Below are positions 15,561 through 25,635 of a stretch of DNA of 64,000 nucleotides, in pieces (the first letter of the stretch is position 1; each line of letters starts with the position of its first letter). Under the pieces are notes generated by a model. It did not search any database. It had not been told where the DNA came from and saw nothing but the letters and a program-made list of their open reading frames with translations. Origin of the DNA: Planctomycetota bacterium (lineage in GTDB: Bacteria > Planctomycetota > GCA-002687715 > DRQF01); NCBI GenBank assembly GCA_020639295.1, contig JACKGY010000004.1:434001-498000 (forward strand). Direction: 5' to 3'. The position numbers and the translations under genes were made by a program.

Positions 15561-17732
15561 ATGAGTCCCGCCAATCGCCGGATCACCTGGCTGATCCTGG
15601 CCTTCGTGTTCCTGAGCCTGGCGGGCTCGGTGCTGCCGCTCCTCCCCGGAGTCGAGACCCTTCTGCCGCTCCCGCTGGTCGGACGCGACTCGGCCCTCGC
15701 CCTCCACACCCTGGTGTTGATGGCCTACATGGCCTTCGTCTTCCCCCTGTCGCTCCTCGCGCCGGAGCCCGGTCTCGATGCCCGCGATCGCCGCCGCTGG
15801 GACCTGGCCTGGTGGTGGGTGGGGGGCTTCATCCTCGCCTTCTCGGGTGTTCCGCTCTTCGTCCTCGCCTACATCGCCGGGGTCCATCTCAAGGTGGTCA
15901 TCGCGGTTCTGGCCTGGGCCGGCATCTTTCATGGCCTCGCCATCGTCTGGACCCGGCTCTTCGGCTACCGCTGGCGGTCCGTGCTGGTCGTGCTCAACTT
16001 CCTTCTCGCGGTGCCGGTGACCGCGCTCGACCATTTCTCGCGCCTGCTCGACCGGCCGGTGTCCTGGTGGAGCCCCTTCGCCGAGGTCCGGGGCATGACC
16101 CTCGACTTCCAGGAGCCGGGGCTCCTGCTGCCGCTGGGGCTCCTCGGTGCCATCAGTTTGCTGGTCTGGTTGCCGAACCGCATGCCTCGGATCGGCCCGG
16201 GCGCCCTCGTCCTGCTGCTGGCGCTCGTCTCCCTCGTCGGCGCCGGTCAAGGCGGCGGCGGGGCGGAGGTGCGACTGCTCGGCAACGCCTTCTTCGTCCC
16301 GGGACGCGCCCTGCCGATCGAGCTGCGCGCCGAGCCGGGCCAGAGCATCAGCCTGGACGTCGCCGGCCGCGAGCGGCTGCGCTGGGCGCCCCGGCCCGGC
16401 GAACCGGCCATCCGCCACTATCACGCCAGCCTGCTCCAATCGGGCGAGCGGATCGTCGCGCGCGACGGCCGTGGGCGGATCCTGATCGATCAGGGCGTCC
16501 TGGCGCTGGCCGCCGATCGTCGCCTCGTCCTCGTGGTCGGTGAGATCGCGCTCGACTGGCCGGCCGAGGCCGAGCTGGTGCGGATCGAGCCCGAAGCCCT
16601 CGATCGTTCGGCCAGCGGTCTCGGACTCTATGCTGCCCTGGTCCTCGCGAGCGGCGCCGAGGCGCGACTCGATCGTGACCAGCGCGCGGCCCTGGTCGAT
16701 GCCCTGGCCCGCGGCCAGGTCCTGATCGGGCCCCTGGCGGAGGGCTACACCGACGAGGTCCTGGGGCGTGGACGCCGGCTCGGTCACGACGGCCACCGCT
16801 GGCCCGAGGGATTGACTCTCGAGGGCCGCGAGGCGCCGGTCGCCGAGGCCAACCTCTACTCCAGCTTCGCCCTGCCGGACTGGGGCCGGGTCGATCTGCG
16901 CGGTCTGATGGCCTTCCTCGGCCTCTACCACCTGGTCTTCTACCTGATCTTCCTGCTCCCGCTCCTGATCGACGCCCGCAAGGGTCTCGGGGTCTATCTG
17001 GTGAGTGTGGCCTTCGTGCTCGGCCTGCTGATCGGTGGCGCCTACCTGGTGCTGAAGCGTGTCTTCCTGAACGAGAACCAGATCCTGCAGCAGAACGTCG
17101 GCGTGTTCGTGATGACCGACATGGGCGGTGACCAACCCCTGCTGCTATCGCAGTCGACCTGCTTCGCGTCCTTCAACGGGGCGGTCGTCGGGATCGAACT
17201 CGGCCTCGACGAGGACCCGGTCCTGGTCTATCCGCCGGCGGCGCGCGGGCCGGGCCGCCTCGAGCTGGAGGGCGACCACCTGACCCTGGCCGCGCTCCGC
17301 CTCGATCGCCGCGCCAGCAAGCAGATGGTGCGGTTCGAGGCCAGGGCCGACAGCCCCTGGCGGCTCGAGCCCGGTCCGGAGGGCTACCAGATCGTCACGC
17401 GCCCCGGCGTCGTCGATCGTTTCGGCCTGAACTCGGCCCGGATCCGTGCCGCCTTCCTCCGGCGTGGCGGGCATCTCCACGAGGTCCGGGTCGAGGGGCG
17501 GCTGCTCCGCCCCGCGGCCGAGAAGGCGGCCTTGCGCTGGCACCAGGTCGTGCCGGAGGACCTGCGCGCGGAGGGCATTCCCTTCCTGACTCACGCCCTC
17601 GGCCGTCTGGGTCCGGAAGGGGACGTGATGGGCGTCCTGCTGGCGGGCGCGCGGCTGATGCACGACGAGGCCGGCTATCTGCAACGTCGCGACGTTCTCC
17701 AGCTCCTCCTGATCCCCCTTGCCGAGAACTGA
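15561..17732 (+). CDS. Large multi-pass membrane protein of unknown function
   Basis: 723 aa from ATG 15561 (RBS GAGGAG at 15543-15548; GTG 15537 is an alternative). About seven hydrophobic segments occupy the first ~230 residues. A periplasm-like beta-rich domain follows (VRLLGNAFFVPGRALPIELRA; Arg-rich), then two more membrane segments (LMAFLGLYHLVFYLIFLLPLL; VYLVSVAFVLGLLIGGAYLV) and a C-terminal soluble domain of ~200 residues with many beta-strand-like stretches. The second half resembles the general plan of membrane-bound BatD/GLUG-like surface proteins, but I recognise no family motif. It stands between the dcw cluster and rplM-rpsI as a single transcription unit. Confidence 0.8.
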   Translation: MSPANRRITWLILAFVFLSLAGSVLPLLPGVETLLPLPLVGRDSALALHTLVLMAYMAFVFPLSLLAPEPGLDARDRRRWDLAWWWVGGFILAFSGVPLFVLAYIAGVHLKVVIAVLAWAGIFHGLAIVWTRLFGYRWRSVLVVLNFLLAVPVTALDHFSRLLDRPVSWWSPFAEVRGMTLDFQEPGLLLPLGLLGAISLLVWLPNRMPRIGPGALVLLLALVSLVGAGQGGGGAEVRLLGNAFFVPGRALPIELRAEPGQSISLDVAGRERLRWAPRPGEPAIRHYHASLLQSGERIVARDGRGRILIDQGVLALAADRRLVLVVGEIALDWPAEAELVRIEPEALDRSASGLGLYAALVLASGAEARLDRDQRAALVDALARGQVLIGPLAEGYTDEVLGRGRRLGHDGHRWPEGLTLEGREAPVAEANLYSSFALPDWGRVDLRGLMAFLGLYHLVFYLIFLLPLLIDARKGLGVYLVSVAFVLGLLIGGAYLVLKRVFLNENQILQQNVGVFVMTDMGGDQPLLLSQSTCFASFNGAVVGIELGLDEDPVLVYPPAARGPGRLELEGDHLTLAALRLDRRASKQMVRFEARADSPWRLEPGPEGYQIVTRPGVVDRFGLNSARIRAAFLRRGGHLHEVRVEGRLLRPAAEKAALRWHQVVPEDLRAEGIPFLTHALGRLGPEGDVMGVLLAGARLMHDEAGYLQRRDVLQLLLIPLAEN

Positions 17733-17739
17733 GCTTGGT

Positions 17740-17773
17740 GTCATAAACGCCAGTCCCAGTTGGTGTTTGTGAC
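17740..17773 (+). terminator. Hairpin after the 723-aa membrane protein gene
   Basis: A 13-bp RNA stem with two G-U wobbles (GTCATAAACGCCA against TGGTGTTTGTGAC) and an 8-nt loop, 8 bases after the stop. It is less GC-rich than its surroundings. It separates this gene from the rplM promoter. Confidence 0.5.
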
Positions 17774-17820
17774 GATCATCCGGGACCCTGCCGGAGATTG
17801 CGATCTTTGGCCGACCGCCA

Positions 17821-17848
17821 TTGAAGAGGGGACCTTCCCTGCTATCAT
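17821..17848 (+). promoter_or_regulatory. Promoter of rplM-rpsI (TTGAAG-16-TATCAT)
   Basis: TTGAAG at 17821-17826 and TATCAT at 17843-17848 have a 16-bp spacer, in good agreement with the sigma-70 consensus. The start would give a ~58-nt leader before rplM. Confidence 0.6.
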
Positions 17849-17913
17849 CCCCGTCCCGACCGCGACCTCGGTATGTCCGCGGCCGGTTCCGACCGTATTT
17901 GTGGAAAGCCGCT

Positions 17914-18342
17914 ATGAAGACCTTCATGGCCAAGGAGAGCGAGTTCCAGCGCGAGTGGCATCTGGTCGATGCCTCCCAGCTGCCCGTCGGCCGCCTGGCC
18001 GCGCGTATCGCTCAGATCCTCATGGGCAAGCACAAGCCCACCTACACGCCTCACGTGGACACCGGCGATTACGTCGTGGTCACCAACGCCAAGGAGTCGG
18101 TTCTGACCGGCCGCAAGGCGGAACAGCGCGTCTACCGCCATCACACCGGCTACATCGGTGGTCTCAAGGAGATCAGCCATCGCCGGATGATGGAGGAGCA
18201 TCCCGAGCGCGTCATCCGCCTGGCCGTGCGCCGCATGCTCCCCAAGTCGACCCTCGGTCGGCACATGCTCTCGAAGCTGAAGATCTACGAGGGCGCCGAG
18301 CATCCGCACGCTGCCCAGCAGCCGAAGCCGCTCAGCCTCTGA
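17914..18342 (+). CDS. rplM: 50S ribosomal protein L13
   Basis: 142 aa, the usual length. The ATG at 17914 has GGAAAG as RBS and gives the canonical N-terminus MKTFMAKE. Conserved blocks: WHLVDASQLPVGRLAARIA, GKHKPTYTPHVDTGDYVVV, TGRKAEQRVYRHHTGY, ERVIRLAVRRMLPKSTLGR and AEHPHAAQQP. L13 is an early 50S assembly protein. It is followed 26 bases later by rpsI, the conserved bacterial pair. Confidence 0.98.
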   Translation: MKTFMAKESEFQREWHLVDASQLPVGRLAARIAQILMGKHKPTYTPHVDTGDYVVVTNAKESVLTGRKAEQRVYRHHTGYIGGLKEISHRRMMEEHPERVIRLAVRRMLPKSTLGRHMLSKLKIYEGAEHPHAAQQPKPLSL

Positions 18343-18368
18343 GGCGATCGAGAGAAAGGAAGCGAATA

Positions 18369-18767
18369 GTGTCCGTCGACAACACCTACATCTGGGGAAC
18401 CGGTCGCCGCAAGAGTTCGGTCGCTCGCGTTCGGATCAAGCCCGGTACCGGCGCCTTCCGGATCAACAGCCGTGACCTGAAGGACTACTTCCCGCGTCCG
18501 GACCATCAGTTCGAGTGCGCCGTGCCCCTCATCGACACCGCGACCAGCGGCAAGTTCGATGTCTTCGTCAACGTCAGCGGTGGCGGTCAGAGCGGTCAGG
18601 CCGGCGCCGTGCGCCTGGGCCTCGCCCGCGCCCTGGTGACCTTCGACGAGACCAACCTCAGCGACCTGAAGGCCGCGGGTCACACCACCCGTGACGCGCG
18701 CATGAAGGAACGGAAGAAGTACGGTCTGCGCGGTGCGCGCCGGGCCTTCCAGTTCTCGAAGCGCTGA
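18369..18767 (+). CDS. rpsI: 30S ribosomal protein S9
   Basis: 132 aa from GTG 18369 (RBS AAAGGA about ten bases upstream). Signatures: WGTGRRKSSVARVRIKPGTG, SGGGQSGQAGAVRLGLARAL and the basic C-terminal tail KKYGLRGARRAFQFSKR, which reaches the P-site tRNA. Second gene of the rplM-rpsI operon. Confidence 0.98.
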   Translation: MSVDNTYIWGTGRRKSSVARVRIKPGTGAFRINSRDLKDYFPRPDHQFECAVPLIDTATSGKFDVFVNVSGGGQSGQAGAVRLGLARALVTFDETNLSDLKAAGHTTRDARMKERKKYGLRGARRAFQFSKR

Positions 18768-18793
18768 TCTCCATCGACCTCGTGTCGCGACCG

Positions 18794-18817
18794 CAGGGCG
18801 GCCCCCGAGCCGCCCTG
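18794..18817 (+). terminator. Hairpin after rpsI
   Basis: A perfect 9-bp stem CAGGGCGGC/GCCGCCCTG with a 6-nt loop, 26 bases after the stop; a weak T-tract (GTTTC) comes a few bases later. It lies between the convergent rpsI and comEC-like genes. Confidence 0.55.
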
Positions 18818-18852
18818 TCGGCGTTTCGAAGCCGCTCCCGCGCGTTCGTCGG

Positions 18853-20718
18853 TCAGGGCGGCCGCTCGCGTAGTCCCTCCGCGAGCAGCAGCCGGTCGAG
18901 TTCCGGATCGAGCGGCCAGAGCATCCGGTAGCGGTTGGGACGGAATTCCCGCACCAGATCGAGGGCGAGCCAGCTCGGGCAGGGGCCGCCGAAGACGATC
19001 TCGTCGACCGGCGCCCAGCCCAGGCCGCCGACTCGATCGTGAGCGGCCCCCAGGACGAGGCGGCGCGTCCCGCCCTCGTCATGCCGCAGCGCGATGACGC
19101 CGGCCGGTGACGAGAGCCAGAGCAGGCGACGATCTCCGGGTTCGCTCTCGCCCACCGTCAGCGGCCCGTCGTTTTCTCGTCGCGAGATCTCGAAGACGCG
19201 GCTCCCGGCGCGGTAGCGGAAGCTCGCCGATCCCGCCCGGGCCTCGATGAGCGCCGGCGTCGACGTCCACCAGGCCGCGGCCAGCATGACCAGGAAGCCG
19301 GACCAGATCAGCAGGCGTGTTCGCCAGGGGGCCTGGCCCCCTTGCCGGAACCAGCCGCCGAGGCCGAGGGTCGCCCAGGCGAGAAGGACGAAGGCGAGCG
19401 GTGGTCGGCCGACCTCGATCCGGGCCGCCGGCAAGGACGAAAGCCCGGCGAGCAGCCGCTCGAGCAGTCCGATCAGCACCCCGATGGGACCGGCCGGCAG
19501 GGGCCCGAGGAGGGCCAGCGCGCTGAGCACCAGGAGGGCGCCGACCAGCGGGAGCAGCAGCAGGCTGCCCGGGATCGAGGCCGGCGTGCAGACGCCGCGC
19601 CCGAGCAGGGCGAGCGGCGCCGTGGCCAGGAAGGCCGCCTCCGCCACCCGCAGGGTGCCGAGCGGTCCGCGGAGCCAGCGGCGATGACCCTTGCGGGCGA
19701 GGAAGCGCGCCAGGGCCTCCCGATCACGTGGGCGCGGGCCGGCGAGGCAGAGGATGCCGGCGACGGCGGAGAAGGAGAAGCTGAAGGACGGATCGCGCAG
19801 CAGGTCGGGGTCGGCGAGCAGGAACAGGGCGGCGACCACGAGGAGCAGTCGCAAGGGGCGGAGAGGTCGGTCGAGCCGGTCGGCGACGAAGAGGAAGAGG
19901 AGGAGCAGCAGGGCGCGGAGGACCGGCGGGCGCCCGCCGCAAAGCAGGGCGTAGCCGACCAGGCAGATCGCGACCAGGGGCGCGGCGCGGCGCCGTTCCC
20001 AACCGAGACGCAGGGCGAGCCGTAGGAGCAGGCCGGCCAGCAGGCCGACGTGGAGTCCACTCACCACGAAGAAGTGGCCCGCGCCGCTCGCGGCCAGCAG
20101 CTCACGCCGATCCGGATCGTCGAGCTCCTTGCCCAGGGCGAGCGCGGCGAACCAGGGCCCGGCCCCTTCGGGGACGTGGCGAGCCAGACGCCCGGCCGCC
20201 GCGCGCCGCCAGCGCGCGATGGGCGCCGGCAGGTCGAGATCCTCACGCAAGCGACCCAGCAGACGGCTCCGTCCGGGACCCGGCTCCAGGAAGCCCTCGC
20301 ATTCGAGCGGTAGTCCGCGCGGTGCCCCGAGAAGATCCCGGGGCAGTTCGGCGATCGCGTCCGGCAAGCTGGTCGCCGGATCGTCCCGTCGTCGCAGGGA
20401 ACCGACCAGGGCGCGTGGCGGCAGACCCGGCCGGCCGCTGAGCCGGCGTAACATGCGGCCCTCGAAACGACCGAAGAGCGTCGTCTCGAGCCGGGCCGAG
20501 GGCGTGGCCGACTGCCAGCCCAGGGCGCCGATCTGCACCAGCACGAGGCCGAGGACGAGGCCTGTCGCCCCCGGCTTCGGCGCGAGCAGGCGCCGGCCCA
20601 GCATCATCAGCAGGCCGCCCAGGAGCGTGCCGACGAGGCTCCAGGGCGAGGGCAGGGCGGCGGCCAGGAACAGCCCCAGCAGCAGGGCGGGCGCCGCGCT
20701 TTCCAGCAGTCCCGACAT
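18853..20718 (-). CDS. ComEC/Rec2-family membrane channel protein lacking the metallo-beta-lactamase domain
   Basis: 621 aa with a good RBS (GGAGG six to seven bases before ATG 20718). An N-terminal hydrophobic part and an OB-like ComEC_N region (LARHVPEGAGPWFAALALG; the family motif GHFFVVSGLHVGLLAG) are followed by a competence-type block of about eight membrane segments. ComEC forms the inner-membrane channel for single-stranded DNA in natural transformation. The last ~130 residues form a soluble tail without the HxHxDH metal motif of the usual C-terminal nuclease-like domain. It is divergent from the DapA-like gene; the two starts are 78 bp apart. Confidence 0.82.
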   Translation of the reverse strand: MSGLLESAAPALLLGLFLAAALPSPWSLVGTLLGGLLMMLGRRLLAPKPGATGLVLGLVLVQIGALGWQSATPSARLETTLFGRFEGRMLRRLSGRPGLPPRALVGSLRRRDDPATSLPDAIAELPRDLLGAPRGLPLECEGFLEPGPGRSRLLGRLREDLDLPAPIARWRRAAAGRLARHVPEGAGPWFAALALGKELDDPDRRELLAASGAGHFFVVSGLHVGLLAGLLLRLALRLGWERRRAAPLVAICLVGYALLCGGRPPVLRALLLLLFLFVADRLDRPLRPLRLLLVVAALFLLADPDLLRDPSFSFSFSAVAGILCLAGPRPRDREALARFLARKGHRRWLRGPLGTLRVAEAAFLATAPLALLGRGVCTPASIPGSLLLLPLVGALLVLSALALLGPLPAGPIGVLIGLLERLLAGLSSLPAARIEVGRPPLAFVLLAWATLGLGGWFRQGGQAPWRTRLLIWSGFLVMLAAAWWTSTPALIEARAGSASFRYRAGSRVFEISRRENDGPLTVGESEPGDRRLLWLSSPAGVIALRHDEGGTRRLVLGAAHDRVGGLGWAPVDEIVFGGPCPSWLALDLVREFRPNRYRMLWPLDPELDRLLLAEGLRERPP

Positions 20719-20783
20719 CGACGACCTCCGGGAGAAGGTCGACTTTCAGCGCGCCGGGTGACGCGGAAATCGCTCCCGCTGGG

Positions 20784-20789
20784 CATGAT
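20784..20789 (+). promoter_or_regulatory. -10-like CATGAT six bases before the DapA-family start
   Basis: CATGAT is followed by six bases and the ATG at 20796, with no RBS between. This matches the leaderless arrangement of upp and the peptide-binding protein gene. Confidence 0.35.
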
Positions 20790-20795
20790 GGCGGC

Positions 20796-21551
20796 ATGAG
20801 CGAGCAAACCCATCGTCCGCGGGTCCTGGCGGCCCTGGTCAGTCCCCGTCGTGCCGGCCACCTCGACGAGTCGGCCCTGGGCCTCCTCGTCGATCGTCTC
20901 GCCGGAGCCGGGCTCGACGGCTTCCTGGTCGGCGGCAGCACCGGGCGCGGCGATCGGCTGAGCGCCGAGGAACTCGATCGGTCGGTCGACCTCGTCCGCC
21001 GCCGTCATGCCGGCCTCGAGATCGTCGCCGGCTTCGGCGCCTCGCCCCTCGACCCGGACCTCCTGCGTCGGCGCCTCGACGGTCTCGTCGGTCGCGTCGA
21101 TCGCGTCCTGATCCCGCCGCCCGAGGACGACGGCGCGGTGCCCGAGTACTTCGCCGCCCTGGTCCGCGACTCGGCGATCCCGGTGCTGGTCTACCAGCCG
21201 CCGGCGCGGCGGTCGCGGCCCTTCCCGACCGCCCTCGCCCGCGAGCTGGCCGAGCTGCCGGGTCTCGACGGCGTGAAGGACTCGAGCGGCGCCGAGGAGC
21301 TGATCGCCGCCTGGCGTTCCGGGCGGCCCGGATTCCGCCTCCTGCTCGGTTCGATCTCGCTCTTCGCCCGACGCGCGGCCGAGGTCGACGGGGCGATTCT
21401 CGCCTTCGCCAACCTCCATCCGACCCACTGCCTGGCCCTGGCGCGAGGGGCGGCGCGATCCGACCCCGCGGTGGAGGCCGACCTGCGCCGGCTGGGCGAG
21501 GGTGGGCTGGAAGCGCTCGAGGCCATGCTCGGGATCAGCGGCCGCCCCTGA
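20796..21551 (+). CDS. DapA/NanA-family class I aldolase (dihydrodipicolinate synthase-like)
   Basis: 251 aa, shorter than typical DapA (~290). The TIM-barrel family is shown by LDGFLVGGSTGRGDRLSAEE, YQPPARR with Tyr133, and LDGVKDSSG with the Schiff-base Lys161. Both active residues fall at exactly the E. coli DapA numbers. The usual GTTGE pyruvate-carboxylate loop reads GSTGR, so the substrate may not be the classical one; members of this family also cleave sialic acid or other 2-keto sugars. It is a single gene, divergent from comEC and convergent with the csaA-like gene. Confidence 0.78.
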   Translation: MSEQTHRPRVLAALVSPRRAGHLDESALGLLVDRLAGAGLDGFLVGGSTGRGDRLSAEELDRSVDLVRRRHAGLEIVAGFGASPLDPDLLRRRLDGLVGRVDRVLIPPPEDDGAVPEYFAALVRDSAIPVLVYQPPARRSRPFPTALARELAELPGLDGVKDSSGAEELIAAWRSGRPGFRLLLGSISLFARRAAEVDGAILAFANLHPTHCLALARGAARSDPAVEADLRRLGEGGLEALEAMLGISGRP

Positions 21552-21561
21552 AGGGAGCGGC

Positions 21562-21896
21562 TCAGGCGATGCGACTGCCGTCGGGCACCGGCCGCTCGGG
21601 TGCGAGCAGCACGACGCCGCCGGCGGGCGTGGCGCCCAGCACCAGGACCTCGCTCTTCACCCCGGCGATGCGGATCGGCGCGAAGTTCATCACCGCCACC
21701 ACCTGCCGCCCGACGAGCTCCTCGGCGCGGTAGAGATCGGTGATCCGCGCCGAACTGAGCCGTCGGCCCAGCTCCGGACCGAAGTCGATCTCGAGCACCA
21801 GGGCCGGGACGCGCGCCTTCGGATTGGGCGTCGCCGCGATCACCGTGCCGACCCGCATCTCGACCCGCTCGAACTCCGCCCGGTCGAGTGCTTCGC

Positions 21897-21900
<4 letters not shown>
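21562..21900 (-). CDS. csaA: CsaA-like tRNA-binding (EMAP/Trbp111 fold) protein
   Basis: 112 aa consisting of one OB-fold tRNA-binding domain: FERVEMRVGTVIAATPNPKA, ALVLEIDFGPELG, RRLSSARITDLY, GRQVVAVMNFAPIRIAGVKS and EVLVLGAT are the family blocks. The same fold forms the C-terminal dimerisation/tRNA-binding appendix of many MetG enzymes; the metG two genes upstream lacks it. The GTG start overlaps the preceding kinase stop (GTGA, 21897-21900), so it is the last gene of a metG-kinase-csaA operon. Confidence 0.85.
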
Positions 21901-23960
<2,060 letters not shown>

Positions 23961-23961
23961 C

Positions 23962-25491
23962 TCAGCTCTCCTCGGGCGGATCGATCCTGGGGAAGAGCGG
24001 CGCGATCTTCTCCAGCCGCGTGCCCGCGGCCAGGCCGCCGAAGGCGGCCTGCTCGAGCCGCGGCGCCTCGGCCTCGCAGCGCAGCGCGAGGCGGAGATCG
24101 CGCATCTTCGTGGGCATGACCGGGCCGAGCAGGACGCTGGCGGCGCGGCAGCTCTCGAGCAGCTCGTAGAGCACGCGGTCGAGACGTTCGGCCTGGCTCG
24201 GGTCCTTCGCCAGCGCCCAGGGTGCCTCGTCGTCGACCAGCTTGTTGGCGTGGATGACGATGCTCATGGCCGCCTCGACGCCGCCCTTCAGGTCGAGCGC
24301 ATCCATCGCCCGGCGGTAGTCCTCGATCGCCCGGGCGGTCACCGCCGCGCTGGCGCAGTCGGTCGGGACCGCCGGCACGACGCCGTCGCGGTACTTGATC
24401 AGCATCGAGATCGCGCGCGAGAGCAGGTTGCCGAGACCGTTGGCCAGATCGCTGTTGGCGCGGATCGCCAGGCGGTCCTCGCCGTACTCGAGGTCGCGGC
24501 CGAAGGTCGCCTCGGCGCAGAGATAGAAGCGGATCGCGTCGGCGCCGTAGCGTGCCACCAGCGCCTTCGGGTCGACGATCGTGCCCAGGCTCTTCGACAT
24601 CCGGTCCTTGCCCAGGTTGACGAAGCCGTGGCCGAAGATGGCGCGCGGCAGCGGCAGGCCGGCCGACTTCAGCATCGCCGGCCAGATGATGCAGTGGAAG
24701 CGCGTGATGTCCTTGCCGACCAGGTGCAGGTCGGCGGGCCACCAGGACTGGAAGCGCGCCTCGTCGTCGGGCCAGCCCACGCCGGCGACGTAGTTGATCA
24801 GGGCGTCGAACCAGACGTAGACCACGGCATCGGGATCGAAGGGGACCGGAACCCCCCAGCTGGCCGATTCGCGGGAGATGCTGATGTCCTTCAGCCCACC
24901 GCGCAGGAGTTCGAGGAGTTCGTTCTTGCGAACCTCGGGCCGGACGAAGTCGGCCTCCTTGGCGTAGTGCTCGACGAGGAAGTCCTGGTAGCGCGACAGG
25001 CGGAAGAAGTGGTTCTTTTCCTTGAGCCAGGCCAGCTCGAGGCCGACGTGGTCCGGGCAGCGACCCTCGACCAGGTCGCCCTCGTTCTTGAAGGCCTCGC
25101 AGCCGTTGCAGTACCAGCCCTCGTAGTCGGCCTGGTAGACGTCGCCGTTGGCGTGGATGCGGGTGAGCAGCTCGGCGACCGCGCGCTTGTGCCGCTCCTG
25201 CGAGGTGCGGATGAAGTCGTCGTAGTCGATGTCGAGGAGCTTCCAGACCTCGGTGAAGGCCTCCTCCATCCGATCGCAGTAGGCTTCGGGCTCGAGGCCC
25301 TGCTGACGCGCGGCCTGCTCCACCTTGAGGCTGTGCTCGTCGTTGCCCATGAGGAAGAAGACGCGGTCGCCGCGCAGGCGGCGGTAGCGGGCGATGACGT
25401 CGGCGGTGACCTTCTCGTAGGCGGTACCGAGATGAGGCCGGCTGTTGACGTAGTCGATGGCCGTCGTGATGTAGAACTTGGCGTCGCTCAT
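23962..25491 (-). CDS. metG: Methionyl-tRNA synthetase, short form without tRNA-binding tail
   Basis: 509 aa. Class I signatures: HLGT (HIGH box, ~20-23) in NSRPHLGTAYEK, and KDRMSKSLG (KMSKS box, ~298). The zinc-knuckle/connective region has CNGCEAF and GRCPDH; ITRFHCIIWPAML and NLGKDRMSKS are typical of MetG. It charges tRNA-Met. The protein ends after the anticodon-binding helical domain; a separate CsaA-like gene follows downstream after the kinase. The ATG at 25491 gives the family N-terminus (KFYITTAIDYVN). A TAGACT -10 box is possible about 55 bp upstream (25547-25552). Confidence 0.95.
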   Translation of the reverse strand: MSDAKFYITTAIDYVNSRPHLGTAYEKVTADVIARYRRLRGDRVFFLMGNDEHSLKVEQAARQQGLEPEAYCDRMEEAFTEVWKLLDIDYDDFIRTSQERHKRAVAELLTRIHANGDVYQADYEGWYCNGCEAFKNEGDLVEGRCPDHVGLELAWLKEKNHFFRLSRYQDFLVEHYAKEADFVRPEVRKNELLELLRGGLKDISISRESASWGVPVPFDPDAVVYVWFDALINYVAGVGWPDDEARFQSWWPADLHLVGKDITRFHCIIWPAMLKSAGLPLPRAIFGHGFVNLGKDRMSKSLGTIVDPKALVARYGADAIRFYLCAEATFGRDLEYGEDRLAIRANSDLANGLGNLLSRAISMLIKYRDGVVPAVPTDCASAAVTARAIEDYRRAMDALDLKGGVEAAMSIVIHANKLVDDEAPWALAKDPSQAERLDRVLYELLESCRAASVLLGPVMPTKMRDLRLALRCEAEAPRLEQAAFGGLAAGTRLEKIAPLFPRIDPPEES

Positions 25492-25559
25492 GAGCGGTCG
25501 GGATCCTCGCGGTCGCGCCCGGTCAGGTCCGGGCAGGCGACCCAAGTCTAACCCGAGGC

Positions 25560-25635
25560 CGACGGATTCCCACCTTCGGTACGCCGCCCGCTCGGAGCGC
25601 GGATGCGCAGCCGGCGCTCCGGAGCGCCAGCCGCT
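25560..25635. repeat. Remnant of hairpin repeat mosaic, left flank of IS copy 1
   Basis: Contains GATGCGCAGCCGGCGCTCC and GGAGCGCC, ending with the first half of module B (CCAGCCGCT). The second half (GCTGGCTGG) lies beyond the IS at 27456, so the element split this module. The remaining ~70 bp up to metG show no other feature. Confidence 0.8.

Noticed and set aside
15267..17135. 622-codon minus-strand frame opposite the 723-aa membrane protein
   Set aside because: His/Asp/Glu/Gln-rich antisense product; the plus frame has clear membrane segments.
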